Below, one piece after another: positions 1 through 9,768 of a stretch of 64,000 bases of DNA. Position 1 is the first letter of the stretch, and each line of letters opens with the position of its first letter. A model generated the notes under the pieces. The model was not told where the DNA came from. It worked only from the letters and a program-made list of their open reading frames with translations, and searched no databases. A program made the translations under genes and the position numbers. Source of the DNA: Avena insularis (Eukaryota > Streptophyta > Magnoliopsida > Poales > Poaceae); NCBI GenBank assembly GCA_023614405.1, contig JAJUPC010000236.1, positions 336,001 through 400,000 on the forward strand, given 5' to 3'.

Positions 1-1185
1 GGGTCACTTTGGGCATGAGAAGACATTGCTTATGCTTGCTAATCACTTTTATTGGCCCAAGATGAGGCGTGATGTGTACAGATTTGTGAGCCGATGTATT
101 ACATGCCACAAGTCGAAATCTAAGCTAAAGCCTCACGGTTTGTATACACCTCTCTCTGCACCTACTACTCCATGGGAAGACATTAGTATGGATTTTGTGC
201 TAGGTCTACCTAAAACTCAGAGAGGTCATGATTCTATATTTGTGGTAGTGGATAGGTTCTCTAAGATGGCTAATTTTATTGCCTGCCACAAAAGCAACAA
301 TGCATCGCATGTTGCTAACCTGTTTTTCAGGGAGATCGTGAGATTACATGGAGTACCTAAGACGATTGTTTCTGATCGTGATGTGAAGTTCATGAGCTAC
401 TTTTGGAAGACCTTATGGGGGAAGCTAGGAACGAAGCTGCTATTCAGTACTACATGTCATCCCCAAACAGATGGTCAAACGGAGTTGATATGGAGGCATC
501 AAAACGTGCTGATTATGTGAAGAAAATACATGAGAAGACTCGAGAGGCTATTGAGAAGAAAGGCAAGAACATTGCTGCTGCAAGGAATCAAGCAAGGAAG
601 GAAGTGTTGTTCAAGCCTAGAGATATGGTTTGGGTGCATCTATGCAAGGACAAATTTCCATTACTTTGCAAGTCCAAGTTGAAGCCACGTGGTGCTGGTC
701 CTTATAAGGTGCTAGCAAAAATTAATGGCAATGCCTACTCGGTTGACATACCTATTGAGGAGTTTGGTGGAGTTAGCAACAGCTTCAACATTGCTGATTT
801 GTTACCATACGCGGGAGAAGACCTTGGAGCATCGAGGTCGATGCCTTTTGAAGGGGGGGAGATGATGAGGACATCCCTACAATAATACCTACCCCAATTG
901 CTAATGATGATGTTCCAATTGCAAAGAAAGATCAATCCAATGAGATAAGGATTGGACCAATCACAAGAGCTCGTGCTAAGCTACTAGAACAACAGGTGAA
1001 CTTGTTTCTTAATGAACCTGTTGTTTTAATTAATGAGAATTTTATACTACCTAAGTCTTTGAATTATTGCATGATCGGGCACATGGGAGAAGAAGGCGTA
1101 GCACGGAGCGAGGATCTAATGGAACAAGGCGTGTTGATCAATGAAGAATGCGCGAGGGAGGAGAGGGAGGAAGCGCAAGGAGCAC
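1..1185 (+). pseudogene. CRM-type Ty3 polyprotein 3' end, copy 1 (integrase and LTR-encoded tail)
   Basis: This is the integrase end of a Ty3/gypsy polyprotein. The frame from base 26 shows the zinc-finger remnant CITCHKSK, then the catalytic core with Asp in SMDFVLGLP and Asp in VSDRDVKF, and the glutamate stretch HPQTDGQTE. About 202 bp present in the second copy (1815-2016) are missing after base 484, which shifts the frame to the C-terminal segment at 490-885 (KPRGAGPYKVLAKING). A third frame (996-1185) continues inside the LTR with FILPKSLNYCMI. Extension of the reading frame into the 3' LTR is known for CRM chromoviruses; the assignment to CRM/Reina is by remembered motif similarity. 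The 5' part lies outside the window. Confidence 0.88.
849..862 (+). promoter_or_regulatory. Polypurine tract, copy 1
   Basis: A G-rich purine run (AAGGGGGGGAGA) ends directly at the TG that opens the LTR. It is the expected plus-strand primer for reverse transcription. The same tract recurs before the second LTR. Confidence 0.8.
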
Positions 1186-1776
1186 ACAAACTTGAAGATC
1201 AACACTTGGTGGACAATCTCTGCCGCGGCAGAGAAATGCCACTTTTCTCTGCCACGACAGGCTGCCGCGGCACAGAAACAAAGTCCTTTTCTGACATGGC
1301 AGGCTATCGCGGCAGAGAAACGGGCCCGAATTCTGCCACGGCAGAATCCTGAACCGAACCCACTTTGGGTCGGTTTGTACCCTTAGTTGTGTGGGACCAA
1401 CTCGGATCCACCCTTAGGCCGTCGCCCCTAGACTCTTAAATAGATGGGGGCGCACTACTATCTAGGTTTAGACCACGTTAATTTTTTTTGGAGTTGTTTC
1501 TTTCATAGAACCTCGGGAATTACCCTGTGTTCGAATCTAGCAACTATAATTGAGTGTGATCTGTTGTTCCATTGGGAATTAGTAGATTGCATACTACCGT
1601 TCGTGGTCACGGTTGCGTGTGCAAGAGTGTGGTGTTGTGAATATCCTACAAGGTTTGAGAGCTATTGCATTGGCATCAGGGATCGAGCAGGAAAGATCAT
1701 AGGTACACACTAGTTATATATCATCCACCATATCATCGACAAGAGCTTGCTGAGAATATCGGGCAAACCCATATCA
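863..1776 (+). repeat. LTR A of CRM-type element
   Basis: The LTR starts TGATGAGGACATCC after the polypurine tract and ends CCCATATCA. U3 carries the polyprotein tail and then a palindrome cassette at 1219-1346: the perfect 14-mer TCTGCCGCGGCAGA at 1219-1232, TGCCGCGGCA at 1263-1272 and the near-palindrome TTCTGCCACGGCAGAA at 1331-1346. A TATA-like TTAAATAG lies near 1436. Integrase sequence, not a primer site, follows directly after 1776. Confidence 0.85.
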
Positions 1777-2393
1777 GTACTACATGTCATCCCCAAACAG
1801 ATGGTCAAACGGAGGTGGTGAATCGAACATTGTCACAGACGCTAAGGACTATGATAAAAAAAGAATCTGCGGGAGTGGGAAGAGTGTTTGCCACATGTTG
1901 AGTTTGCATACAACAGGGTTGTGCATTCAACTACTCAGCTTGGTCCTTTTGAGGTGGTGTATGGCTTCAAGCCATTGACGCCACTTGATATGTTGCCTCT
2001 ACCATTTATGAGAGAGTTGATATGGAGACATCAAAATGTGCTGATTATGTGAAGAAAATTCATGAGAAGACTCGAGAGGCTATTGAGAAGAAAGGCAAGA
2101 ACATTGTTGCTGCAAGGAATCAAGCAAGGAATGAAGTGTTGTTCAAGCCTGGAGACATGGTTTGGGTGCATCTGCGCAAGGACAGATTTCCACTACTTCG
2201 CAAGTCCAAGTTGAAGCCACGTGGTGCTGGCCCTTACAAGGTGTTAGCAAAAATTAATGATAATGCCTACTGGGTTGACATACCTATTGAGGAGTTTGGT
2301 GGAGTTAGCAACAACTTCAACGTTGCTAAGTTGTCACCATATGCTGGAGAAGACCTTGGAGCGTCGAGGTCGACGCCTTTTGAAGGGGGGGGA
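1777..2393 (+). pseudogene. CRM-type integrase C-terminal fragment, copy 2
   Basis: This repeats the integrase core and C-terminal segment of copy 1, starting abruptly at the ACATGTCATCC stretch just after LTR A. It keeps the [10 protein letters not shown] region and ~200 bp that copy 1 has lost, but several frame changes break it. The frame at 2022-2396 carries the C-terminal KPRGAGPYKVLAKIND segment and runs into the polypurine tract at 2381-2393. LTR, primer site, gag, protease and RT that should precede it are absent, so the tandem pair has a large internal deletion. Confidence 0.85.
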
Positions 2394-3295
2394 TGATGAG
2401 GACATCCCTACAGTTACAGCCCAATTGCTGCTGATGATGTTCCAACTGCTACAAAGAAAGATCAATCCAATGAGATAAGGATTGGACCAATTACAAGAGC
2501 TCGTGCTAAGCTACTAGAACAACAGGTGAACTTGTTTCTTAATGAACCTGGTGTTTTAATTAATGAGAATTTTATACTACCTAAGTCTTTGAATTATTGT
2601 ATGATCAGGTACTTGGGAGAAGAAGGCATAGAAAGGAGCGAGGAGCTAATGGAACATGGCATTTTGATCAATGAAGAATGCACGAGGGAGGAGAGGGAGG
2701 AAGCGCAAGGAGCTGTCGAAGATGAAGATCAACAGTTGGAGGAACTTCTCTGCCGCGACAGAGAAAAGCATCCATTTTCTGCCATGACAGGCTACCACGG
2801 CAGGAAATCGAACTGAGTCTCTCTCTCGCCATGCGCAGAATCACTGAAAGTTCTGCCACGGAAGACCGAGGCGAACCTTTTTGGGGCGGTTTGTATCCTA
2901 GTTGGGTGGGACCAACTCGGATCCCACCTTAGGCCGCCGCCCCCAGACTCTTAAATAGATGGGGCGCCACACCAAGTTAGGTTTAGACCACGTTAAAATT
3001 ATTTTGGAGTTGTTTCTTTTATAGAACCTCTGGAATTACCCTGTGATCGAATTCTACCAATTGCAATTGAGTGTGATCTGTTGTTCCATTGGGAATTAGT
3101 AGATTGCATACTACCGTCAGGGTCGCATTTATCAAGGCGCAAGAGTGTGGTGTTGTGAACATCCTACAAGGTTCGAGAGTTGTTGCATTGGCATCAGGGT
3201 TCGAGCGGGAGAGATCATAGCTACGCACTAGTTATCAATCATCCACCATTACCATCGACAAGAGCTTGCTGAGAAAATCAGGCCACCCCATATCA
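2394..3295 (+). repeat. LTR B of CRM-type element
   Basis: The LTR starts TGATGAGGACATCC and ends CCCCATATCA. It is a diverged sister of LTR A, with a decayed palindrome cassette at 2747-2870 (TCTGCCGCGACAGA and related) and the same TTAAATAGATGGGG TATA-like block near 2951. The polyprotein tail (ENFILPKSLNYCMI) is readable at its start. Confidence 0.85.
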
Positions 3296-5065
3296 CATCT
3301 TTAGCTAGGAAGCTTGTAAACTCATGAAAGTAGGCCATTATCCATCAAATATGGAATCTCCTTTTGTAAACAATTGCTTGAAATGCCAAGATGCACCGAT
3401 CTACCAAATATGGACACGTTTGTAAGCTTGATTGGCGAATATGCTTCAATGCACGGAGTAGTACAAAACATGAAAAAGGTACAGAACTATGGCTGTGACC
3501 TTACTCCACTTGTTTCAAAGCCTTGAATTAATGTTCATTAATTTCGGCAGATGTCTATCAAGTCATTAAATGCTAGAAAGCATACAAGCCTATGGGTCCA
3601 TCTGACGGGGACAACATCTCAAGTGGGAGTAGCGTACCTTAGAAGCTTCAACTTCAAAATTTCGGCAGAGCACCAAAATATCCCGCCCACCCATTCAAAC
3701 ATCTCGCCCATCCATTCAAAACATCCAGTCCCAAAAATTATTTTATTACACAAATTTAGTCTGGAAGCTTGAAAGGAAGTTATACATGGTGTGAAAAAGG
3801 GGGTGGTGGCATTTTGAGCCATCATTTTTGTAATTGCTGCACAACAAAACACATTGTTGTTACTTGGAAATTCCAAAACAAACTTCAAATTTGAAACCAA
3901 ACATATTGATTGATTTGCCAAGATGCACTGATCTACCAAATGCGGACATGTCATCATAAACTATTTCCATGACCTTGGTCACCTTTTTTTTGGACGATGG
4001 TCATCTTCTTGAAAGCCTTAAATTGTTTGAAAATTCCAGCGAATGCCTAGAAACTCATTTAAATGCTAGAAAGCAACTCTCGCTGGCGTGTGGGTCTAGA
4101 CGGTGATAGCGCATCTGAGAGGCCCCATGCTGGAGTAGCGTATGCTAGAAGCTTCGACCTCAAAAATTTGGTACGGCGCCCAAACATCTCACCCATCCAT
4201 TAAAATATCCCGCGCATCCATTCAAACATGCTTCACCTCTTTCTAGAATGCAAAATTCCTCTTCTATCCTTGCTTCGGAAACAAGAATCCGAGGAGCACT
4301 GCAATAACAGAGGGATATAGGTGGTAAATTTGCATTCTCCCAAGTGCATCACCCCATCGACATTTCCTAGCCCTTCTACAATATTTACCTGCCCGCCCAC
4401 TCCGACATACACTAACTTTTTGGACCCACCATGCAAGTGACCCACATGTCAGTGAGCCAGGATTACAGGAAGTAGAGATTCCCATCGCTTGTTGTTCAAA
4501 ATTCGAACATTTTTCGCTAAACCAAGATAAAATTGTTAAAATCATCGAACCTAGTTCGGAAGCTTGAAAATTCATGAAACTTGTGCATTATCTGTCAATT
4601 TTTTTATATTTTGTGAGAAAATTGGTGCGGTGAGATTTTGAACCACATATAGTCTTTATAGTTGCTTCACAACGGAAGCCATTGTTGTCACTTGGACAAT
4701 TTAAATTAACTTTGAATTTGGATGCACCTTTTTTGTACACATTGTTTGAAATGCAAATATGCAGTTATGCACCGATCTACCAAACACAGACACGTTATCA
4801 TAAACTATGGCAAACATATTGCCATGACCTTGGTCTTCTCATTTGAAAGCCATGAATGTTCATACATGGTATGCCATATTGTGAAACGGGTTTCTTCGAA
4901 AGTTGTTAAATTTTAGCATACTTTTTCATGGAAACTAGGCAGTGCACATAATAAAATACTTTGGGAAAGAAAGACATTGCTTCAATTTATATATTTTTAT
5001 TTGGATTTTTATTTCAAAAGGTCCCAAATTAGGCTTCATTATTAGCATTCATATCAAGAAGTTGA
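3296..5065. repeat. Diverged local repeat block, no gene
   Basis: No convincing gene is visible. The block is AT-rich and reuses related segments at irregular spacing: a CACCGATCTACCAAAT-type segment near 3400, 3925 and 4770, and a segment rich in CCCATCCATTCAAA near 3690 and 4190. AGCTTGTAAACTCATGAAA near 3310 also has a relative near 4560. This looks like an old duplicated or satellite-like unit, or the body of a decayed non-coding transposon. Confidence 0.5.
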
Positions 5066-5252
5066 GGGGTTGTTTGGTTAAGCTTATCTATTGCTTTTAG
5101 CTTTCTTTTATAAGCCACTTTAGATTTTTTGTTTTGGCTTATAGCATCATTCAACTATGTCAGGTTAAAAGCTAAAAACAAAGCCAAAAACACGTTCCTC
5201 ACTTTATAAGCCAAATATCAAAAGACGAATTAGAGCCCAACCAAATAACACC
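5066..5252. mobile_element. hAT-like MITE
   Basis: A short non-coding element with terminal inverted repeats. The left end reads GGGGTTGTTTGGTT; the reverse complement of the right end reads GGTGTTATTTGGTT. The interior is AT-rich and partly self-complementary (TTTATAAGCC near 5110, ACTTTATAAGCC near 5200). Such ends are typical of hAT-derived MITEs in grasses. No 8-bp target duplication is evident, because an LTR begins three bases after the right end. Confidence 0.7.
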
Positions 5253-5255
5253 ATT

Positions 5256-6253
5256 TGATGAGGACATCCCTACAATTATACCTACCCCAATGACTACTGA
5301 AGATGCTACAACTATTGCAAGAAAGGATCAGTCCAATGAGATTAGAATTGGACCTATTACAAGAGCTTGTGCTAAGCTACTGGAACAACAGGTGAATTTA
5401 CTCCTAAACGAATCTGGTACTTTGATTGACGAGAACTTTATACTGCCTAAGTCTATGCATTTATGTATGATCAGGTTCATTGGAGAAACAAGCATGGCGC
5501 GAGGAGGAGAAGGGCTACAAGAGAATCCCAACATGATGATCGCCCAAGGATGCGCAAGGGAGGAGCGGGAGGAAGGTGCAAGAGAAGATCATCAAGACGA
5601 AGGCAAAAAGATCTGCCACGACCAGAGTGTCCAGCCAGATCCACCCGGACTGTCCGGCCTGGTCGAGAGGCAAACTGGCGTGGACATTCAGTATGCCAGT
5701 TCGGACACTACACGGACGCCACCCGGAAACTTCAAAGTTTTCGGCCAGACCGGACTGTCTGGCACACTTCACCCGGAGTGTCCGGCCTGACCGAACTGTC
5801 CGGCCGATTTCGACCGGAGTGTCCGCCCACCGACCGAATCTGGTCCGAGTTGGTTTGTATCAGTTTGAGTCGTTTGCGTTTAGTTTCGGTTTCTGGTCGC
5901 TCCAGCCGCCCTTATAAGCTATGGAACAACCTCTAGTTAGGGTTTAGACCACGTTAAAATATTTTGGAGTTGTTTCTTTCATAGAACCTCTGGAATTACC
6001 CTGTGTTCGAATCTACCAACTATAATTGAGTGTGATCTGTTGTTCCATTGGGAATTAGTAGATTACATACTACCGTTCGTGGTCACGGCTGCGTGCGCAA
6101 GAGCGTGGTGTTGTGAATATCCTACAAGGTTCGAGAGCTGTTGCATTGGCATCAGGGATCGAGCGGGAGAGTTCATAGCTACAGGCTAGTTATCTATCAT
6201 CCACTATCATCACCGCCATCCGCTTACTGAGAAGATCGGGCCACCCCATATCA
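5256..6253 (+). repeat. 5' LTR (LTR C) with CCGGAC palindromes
   Basis: The LTR runs from TGATGAGGACATCC to CCCATATCA and is clearly related to LTRs A and B at both ends. The U3 cassette differs: instead of TGCCGCGGCA it holds CCGGACTGTCCGG at 5645-5657, CCGGAGTGTCCGG at 5773-5785 and variants to about 5826. A TATA-like TTATAAG is at 5912. The LTR-encoded polyprotein tail (ENFILPKSMHLCMIRF) is present at 5430-5480. Confidence 0.88.
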
Positions 6254-6256
6254 TCT

Positions 6257-6268
6257 TGGTATCAGATT
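6257..6268 (+). promoter_or_regulatory. Primer-binding site
   Basis: TGGTATCAGATT begins three bases after the LTR. The first ten bases match the complement of the 3' end of plant initiator tRNA-Met, the usual primer of Ty3/gypsy elements. Confidence 0.8.
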
Positions 6269-6683
6269 TCCAGTGTTGCCTCGGTAAGCATGCACAAATC
6301 CATCCATAGATTAGAGAGTGTTTTCGTCCTATACAGAAAAAGCCTTACAAAAAGATTTGCCATAGACTAAATTGCATCGTTTTCGAGTTTTAGTTGCTGA
6401 TTGTATCTTCTCGTAGATCCGATCTATAGGTTTTTCCTCGTAGGAGTCTAGTTTCCGTTGTGTCTAGGTTTAAGGTTTCATCTTGTTTTCCGCTGTTCCC
6501 ACCGTTACCGTTTCCGCAAGTATTTATCTTTTTCCGAGTCCACATAGCGTACCTTTGTTTGCATACCATAGACACAGCCTATCTACAGCATCTGTGCCTA
6601 GGAACGTACCCACGAGACTAGTTGCTTTGCTCCGACAGGCTGCTCATTAGGGTTTGCAGTGCAGAAATTTTCGACAGGCAAAA

Positions 6684-6760
6684 CCGGACTATCCGGCCGA
6701 ATCACACCGGACTATCCGGCCCAACCGGAGTCTCCGGCGCATATCAACCGGACTATCTGG
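6684..6760 (+). repeat. Leader palindrome cassette (CCGGACTATCCGG)
   Basis: Four copies of a 13-base near-palindrome lie between primer site and gag: 6684-6696 and 6707-6719 (CCGGACTATCCGG), 6725-6737 (CCGGAGTCTCCGG) and 6748-6760 (CCGGACTATCTGG). The same motif class occupies U3 of this element's LTR. An A-rich tract at 6812-6870 follows. Confidence 0.8.
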
Positions 6761-7301
6761 CCTAGTTCTGTTATAAGTTGCTGTGCTCGTTTGCATTGAG
6801 TAATATAGTTGAAAAAAAAGAGAATCAGTATAAAAAAAGAGAAAAGAACTACAAGCCTGACAAAAAAAAAGATATAGAAGTGTGCAATATTGGAGGCCTT
6901 GTTGTGTATAGCACTAGTAGATTGAGCAATCTTGTGCCTGTTCTATTTGAGCTATTACTAGCGTCTCTCTTGTGCATTGCAATATTCCTTTTCATAAGTT
7001 GCTTTGCCACGTTTATCTCCATGTGTGTTTCTTGGGTATTTGCACGATCAACACTAGGACTTGTTTATGTGTAGATAGGGTACCATACATATAGCTCCAC
7101 CTTAAATAACCTGTGTGCCTCGATCGTTTCTCTATACCTTTGATATTCACTTCATCACATCAAGTGCATCAGTCTTTGATTTCGTTTGGTAGAGCATCTC
7201 TATTCACTTTGGAACGGTAAGATCTCCTTTCTTATTAGTTGTGAGTGAGTTGTGAGAGTTTCCACCATACAGATTTTGAGTTTTGCACTAACCTACTAAT
7301 C

Positions 7302-9699
7302 ATGTCTTCTAGTGATGATGATGTTGTGTTGCAGAAAAAGAAGGATGAGGAGCTCGTCAATTGGCGTGAATATGAGGCTTTGAAATCCCACTTGACACGT
7401 GTGTTTACGAACACGACAGATGCCATTGGCAAGAATCTCCAAGATATGAATATGAGATTGGATCAGCATGTTGGGACAGTTGATACTATCCAAGCGCAAG
7501 TGGCTACACTCAATGTCAATGTCACTACTTTGCAGCAGTCCATTGAGGGTTTGATGTACCTTGCATAGAAGGGAAGATCCTCAACATGATGATGCCTTTG
7601 ATGATTTCGATGAGGGTAGCGCTGTTGCTGCTGCTCCACATGTTGGCAGGGGACGTGCTATTCCCCCTGTCCATGCACCTGCTCATCGTCGTGGGTTTGC
7701 CCATCTTGGGCGTGGTCCACGTGTGCCCAACCAAGCTGCTGATGACGGTTTGGGCAAGCCAAAATTATTGATTCCTAAGTTTGATGGTTCCATTGATCTT
7801 GAAGACTACCTCACCTGGGAATTGAAGATTGAGAAACTCTAGCGCTTATTTGACTATCCAGAAGATAAGAAGGTCAAGCTTGCAGCATCTGAATTTGATG
7901 GTTATGCTTTGCGTTGGTGGGATGCTCTTGTGCAACATATGAGGGAGGACAATGAACTTACTATGATGGATTGGCGCAAGATGAAGCAAATCATGAAAGC
8001 TCGTTTCGTACCAACCAACTACTTGCGATCAGTTTTTGATAAATTGACACAATTGAAGCAAGGCACCATGACAGTTGATGAGTACTACATGGATATGGAG
8101 ATGCTTATGCAGCGTGCTCGAGTTCGTGAGTCCATTGAGATGACCATGCAGCGATTCTTAAACAATCTGAAGTTACCAATCAAGAGCATTGTTCGTCATC
8201 ACATGTATGAGACCATGAATGAGTTGTTGCATCATGCTAGAGAGGTCGAATCCCAGTTGGCAGAAGAGGCGAAGTCACGCGCTCGTTTTCCATCCTCCAG
8301 CAGATTTTTGGCCAGACCTACTCCTCCTACAGTCGTGCCACCAGCTGCTGCTCCATTTACACCATCGGCCAAACCAGCAAGTACACCTTCATTTGGTTCT
8401 AATGCTCAGAAACCCGTTGTTCCTGCTGCTAGCTCGGGTTCCAATATGTCTACTGCACGTACTCGTGATATAGTGTGCCATACTTGTGGAGGTCAAGGTC
8501 ACTACAAGAAGGATTTTCCAAACAGCAAGGTTATGTTTTTTAATGAACAAGGTGAAGTAGAAAGTGGAGATGAAGCTTCTGAGAATGATATTGATGACGA
8601 CGGGGATGGTGCTGATGCATATGCTGAGCGTGCACCCACTATTGTCGTATCTTCACGTGTACTTAGTGTGCAACCGGTTGAGGAATCCCAGCGTTGCAAC
8701 TTGTTCCAAACAAAAGCTCTAGTTGGACCAAACAAAGCTTGCAAGGTAATTATTGATGGAGGTAGCTGCAGAAATCTTGCAAGTAAGGAACTATGTGCCA
8801 AACTGAATTTGACATATTTACCTCATCCCAAGCCATACTACATACAATGGTTGAGCAATAATGGTGAGATGAAGGTAAATCATATGCTACGTGTGAATTT
8901 TCAAATAGGGCCATACAAAGATTCTATTGATTTTGATGTGGTTCCTATGACTGTTTGTCACCTACTATTGGGTCGGCCTTGGCTCTATGATCACCATGTG
9001 CAACACAATGGCCGAGCCAATAAATATCACTTGGAATTTAAAGGAAAGAAGATTACTATGCATCCAATGACACCACAAGAAATTTTGAATGATTCTCGCC
9101 AGAAGATAGAGGTGAACTTGAAGGAAGATACTACCACTCGGCGAGACTGTGTAACAGCTGTTCCTGATGTAATTGAACCTAAATTGAGTGATATAACGAA
9201 AAGTGAGAGAGTGCCTGGTTTATTGATACTAGCCACCAAGGAGGATATGAGAGAGTTTCGTGAGGATCCTACAACCATGCCACTTGTGCTCATGTATAAG
9301 GGCGAGGTATTGGTTTCTAACGACATGACCCCTATTTCTCTTGGTGTCTCTTCTGTTTTGCAGGATTTTGGGGATGTGTTTCTAGAAGATGTACCCGCAG
9401 GTTTGCCCCCATTGCATGGTATAGAACATCAAGTGGACCTAATTCCTGGCGCCACACTTCCCAACCGTGCACCTTATAGGACTAATCCCGAAGAAACTAA
9501 GGAAATTCAGAAGCAAGTACAAGCGTTGCTGGATAAAGGGTACATTCGTGCCTCTCTTAGCCCTTGTGTTGTTCCTGTTATTTTAGTTCCTAAGAAAGAT
9601 GGTACATGGCGCATGTGTCTTGATTGTAGAGCGATTAATAACATCACTATTCGATATCGTCATCCTATTCCACGCTTAGAGGATATGCTTGGCCTTTGA
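7302..9699 (+). pseudogene. gag-protease-RT polyprotein, broken
   Basis: Translation would start at 7302 (MSSSDDDVV). The frame shifts near 7560, and a TAG at 7840 interrupts gag. Gag then continues (WWDALVQHMREDNE) to a zinc knuckle whose last Cys is replaced by Phe (CHTCGGQGHYKKDF, near 8476). The protease motif is IIDGGSCRNLAS near 8749, a DGGS active site rather than the common DSGA; the minus-strand relative has it too. RT begins near 9430 (ALLDKGYIRAS) and stops at [13 protein letters not shown], before the catalytic YxDD block. The element cannot encode its own RT or integrase. Confidence 0.88.
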
Positions 9700-9768
9700 G
9701 ATATTTCATGAACTCAACCCACTTAGCATGTCTCTTGCTCAAGTTAGCTTGGCCTTTGAGATATTTCA
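9687..9768. repeat. 22-bp direct repeat at a retrotransposon-retrotransposon junction
   Basis: GCTTGGCCTTTGAGATATTTCA occurs at 9687-9708 and again at 9747-9768, 38 bp apart. The second copy belongs to the minus-strand RNase H frame; the first sits exactly where the plus-strand RT ends. It looks like a templated filler copied during end joining. Confidence 0.85.

Larger units (their letters stand above)
5256..9690 (+). mobile_element. Truncated CRM-type chromovirus, CCGG-palindrome subfamily
   Basis: The 5' half of an LTR retrotransposon of the same family as 1-3295: 5' LTR (5256-6253), primer site, leader, gag, protease and the first part of RT. It ends at about 9690, where a minus-strand retrotransposon is joined. 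No RNase H, integrase or 3' LTR follows in this orientation. Confidence 0.88.
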
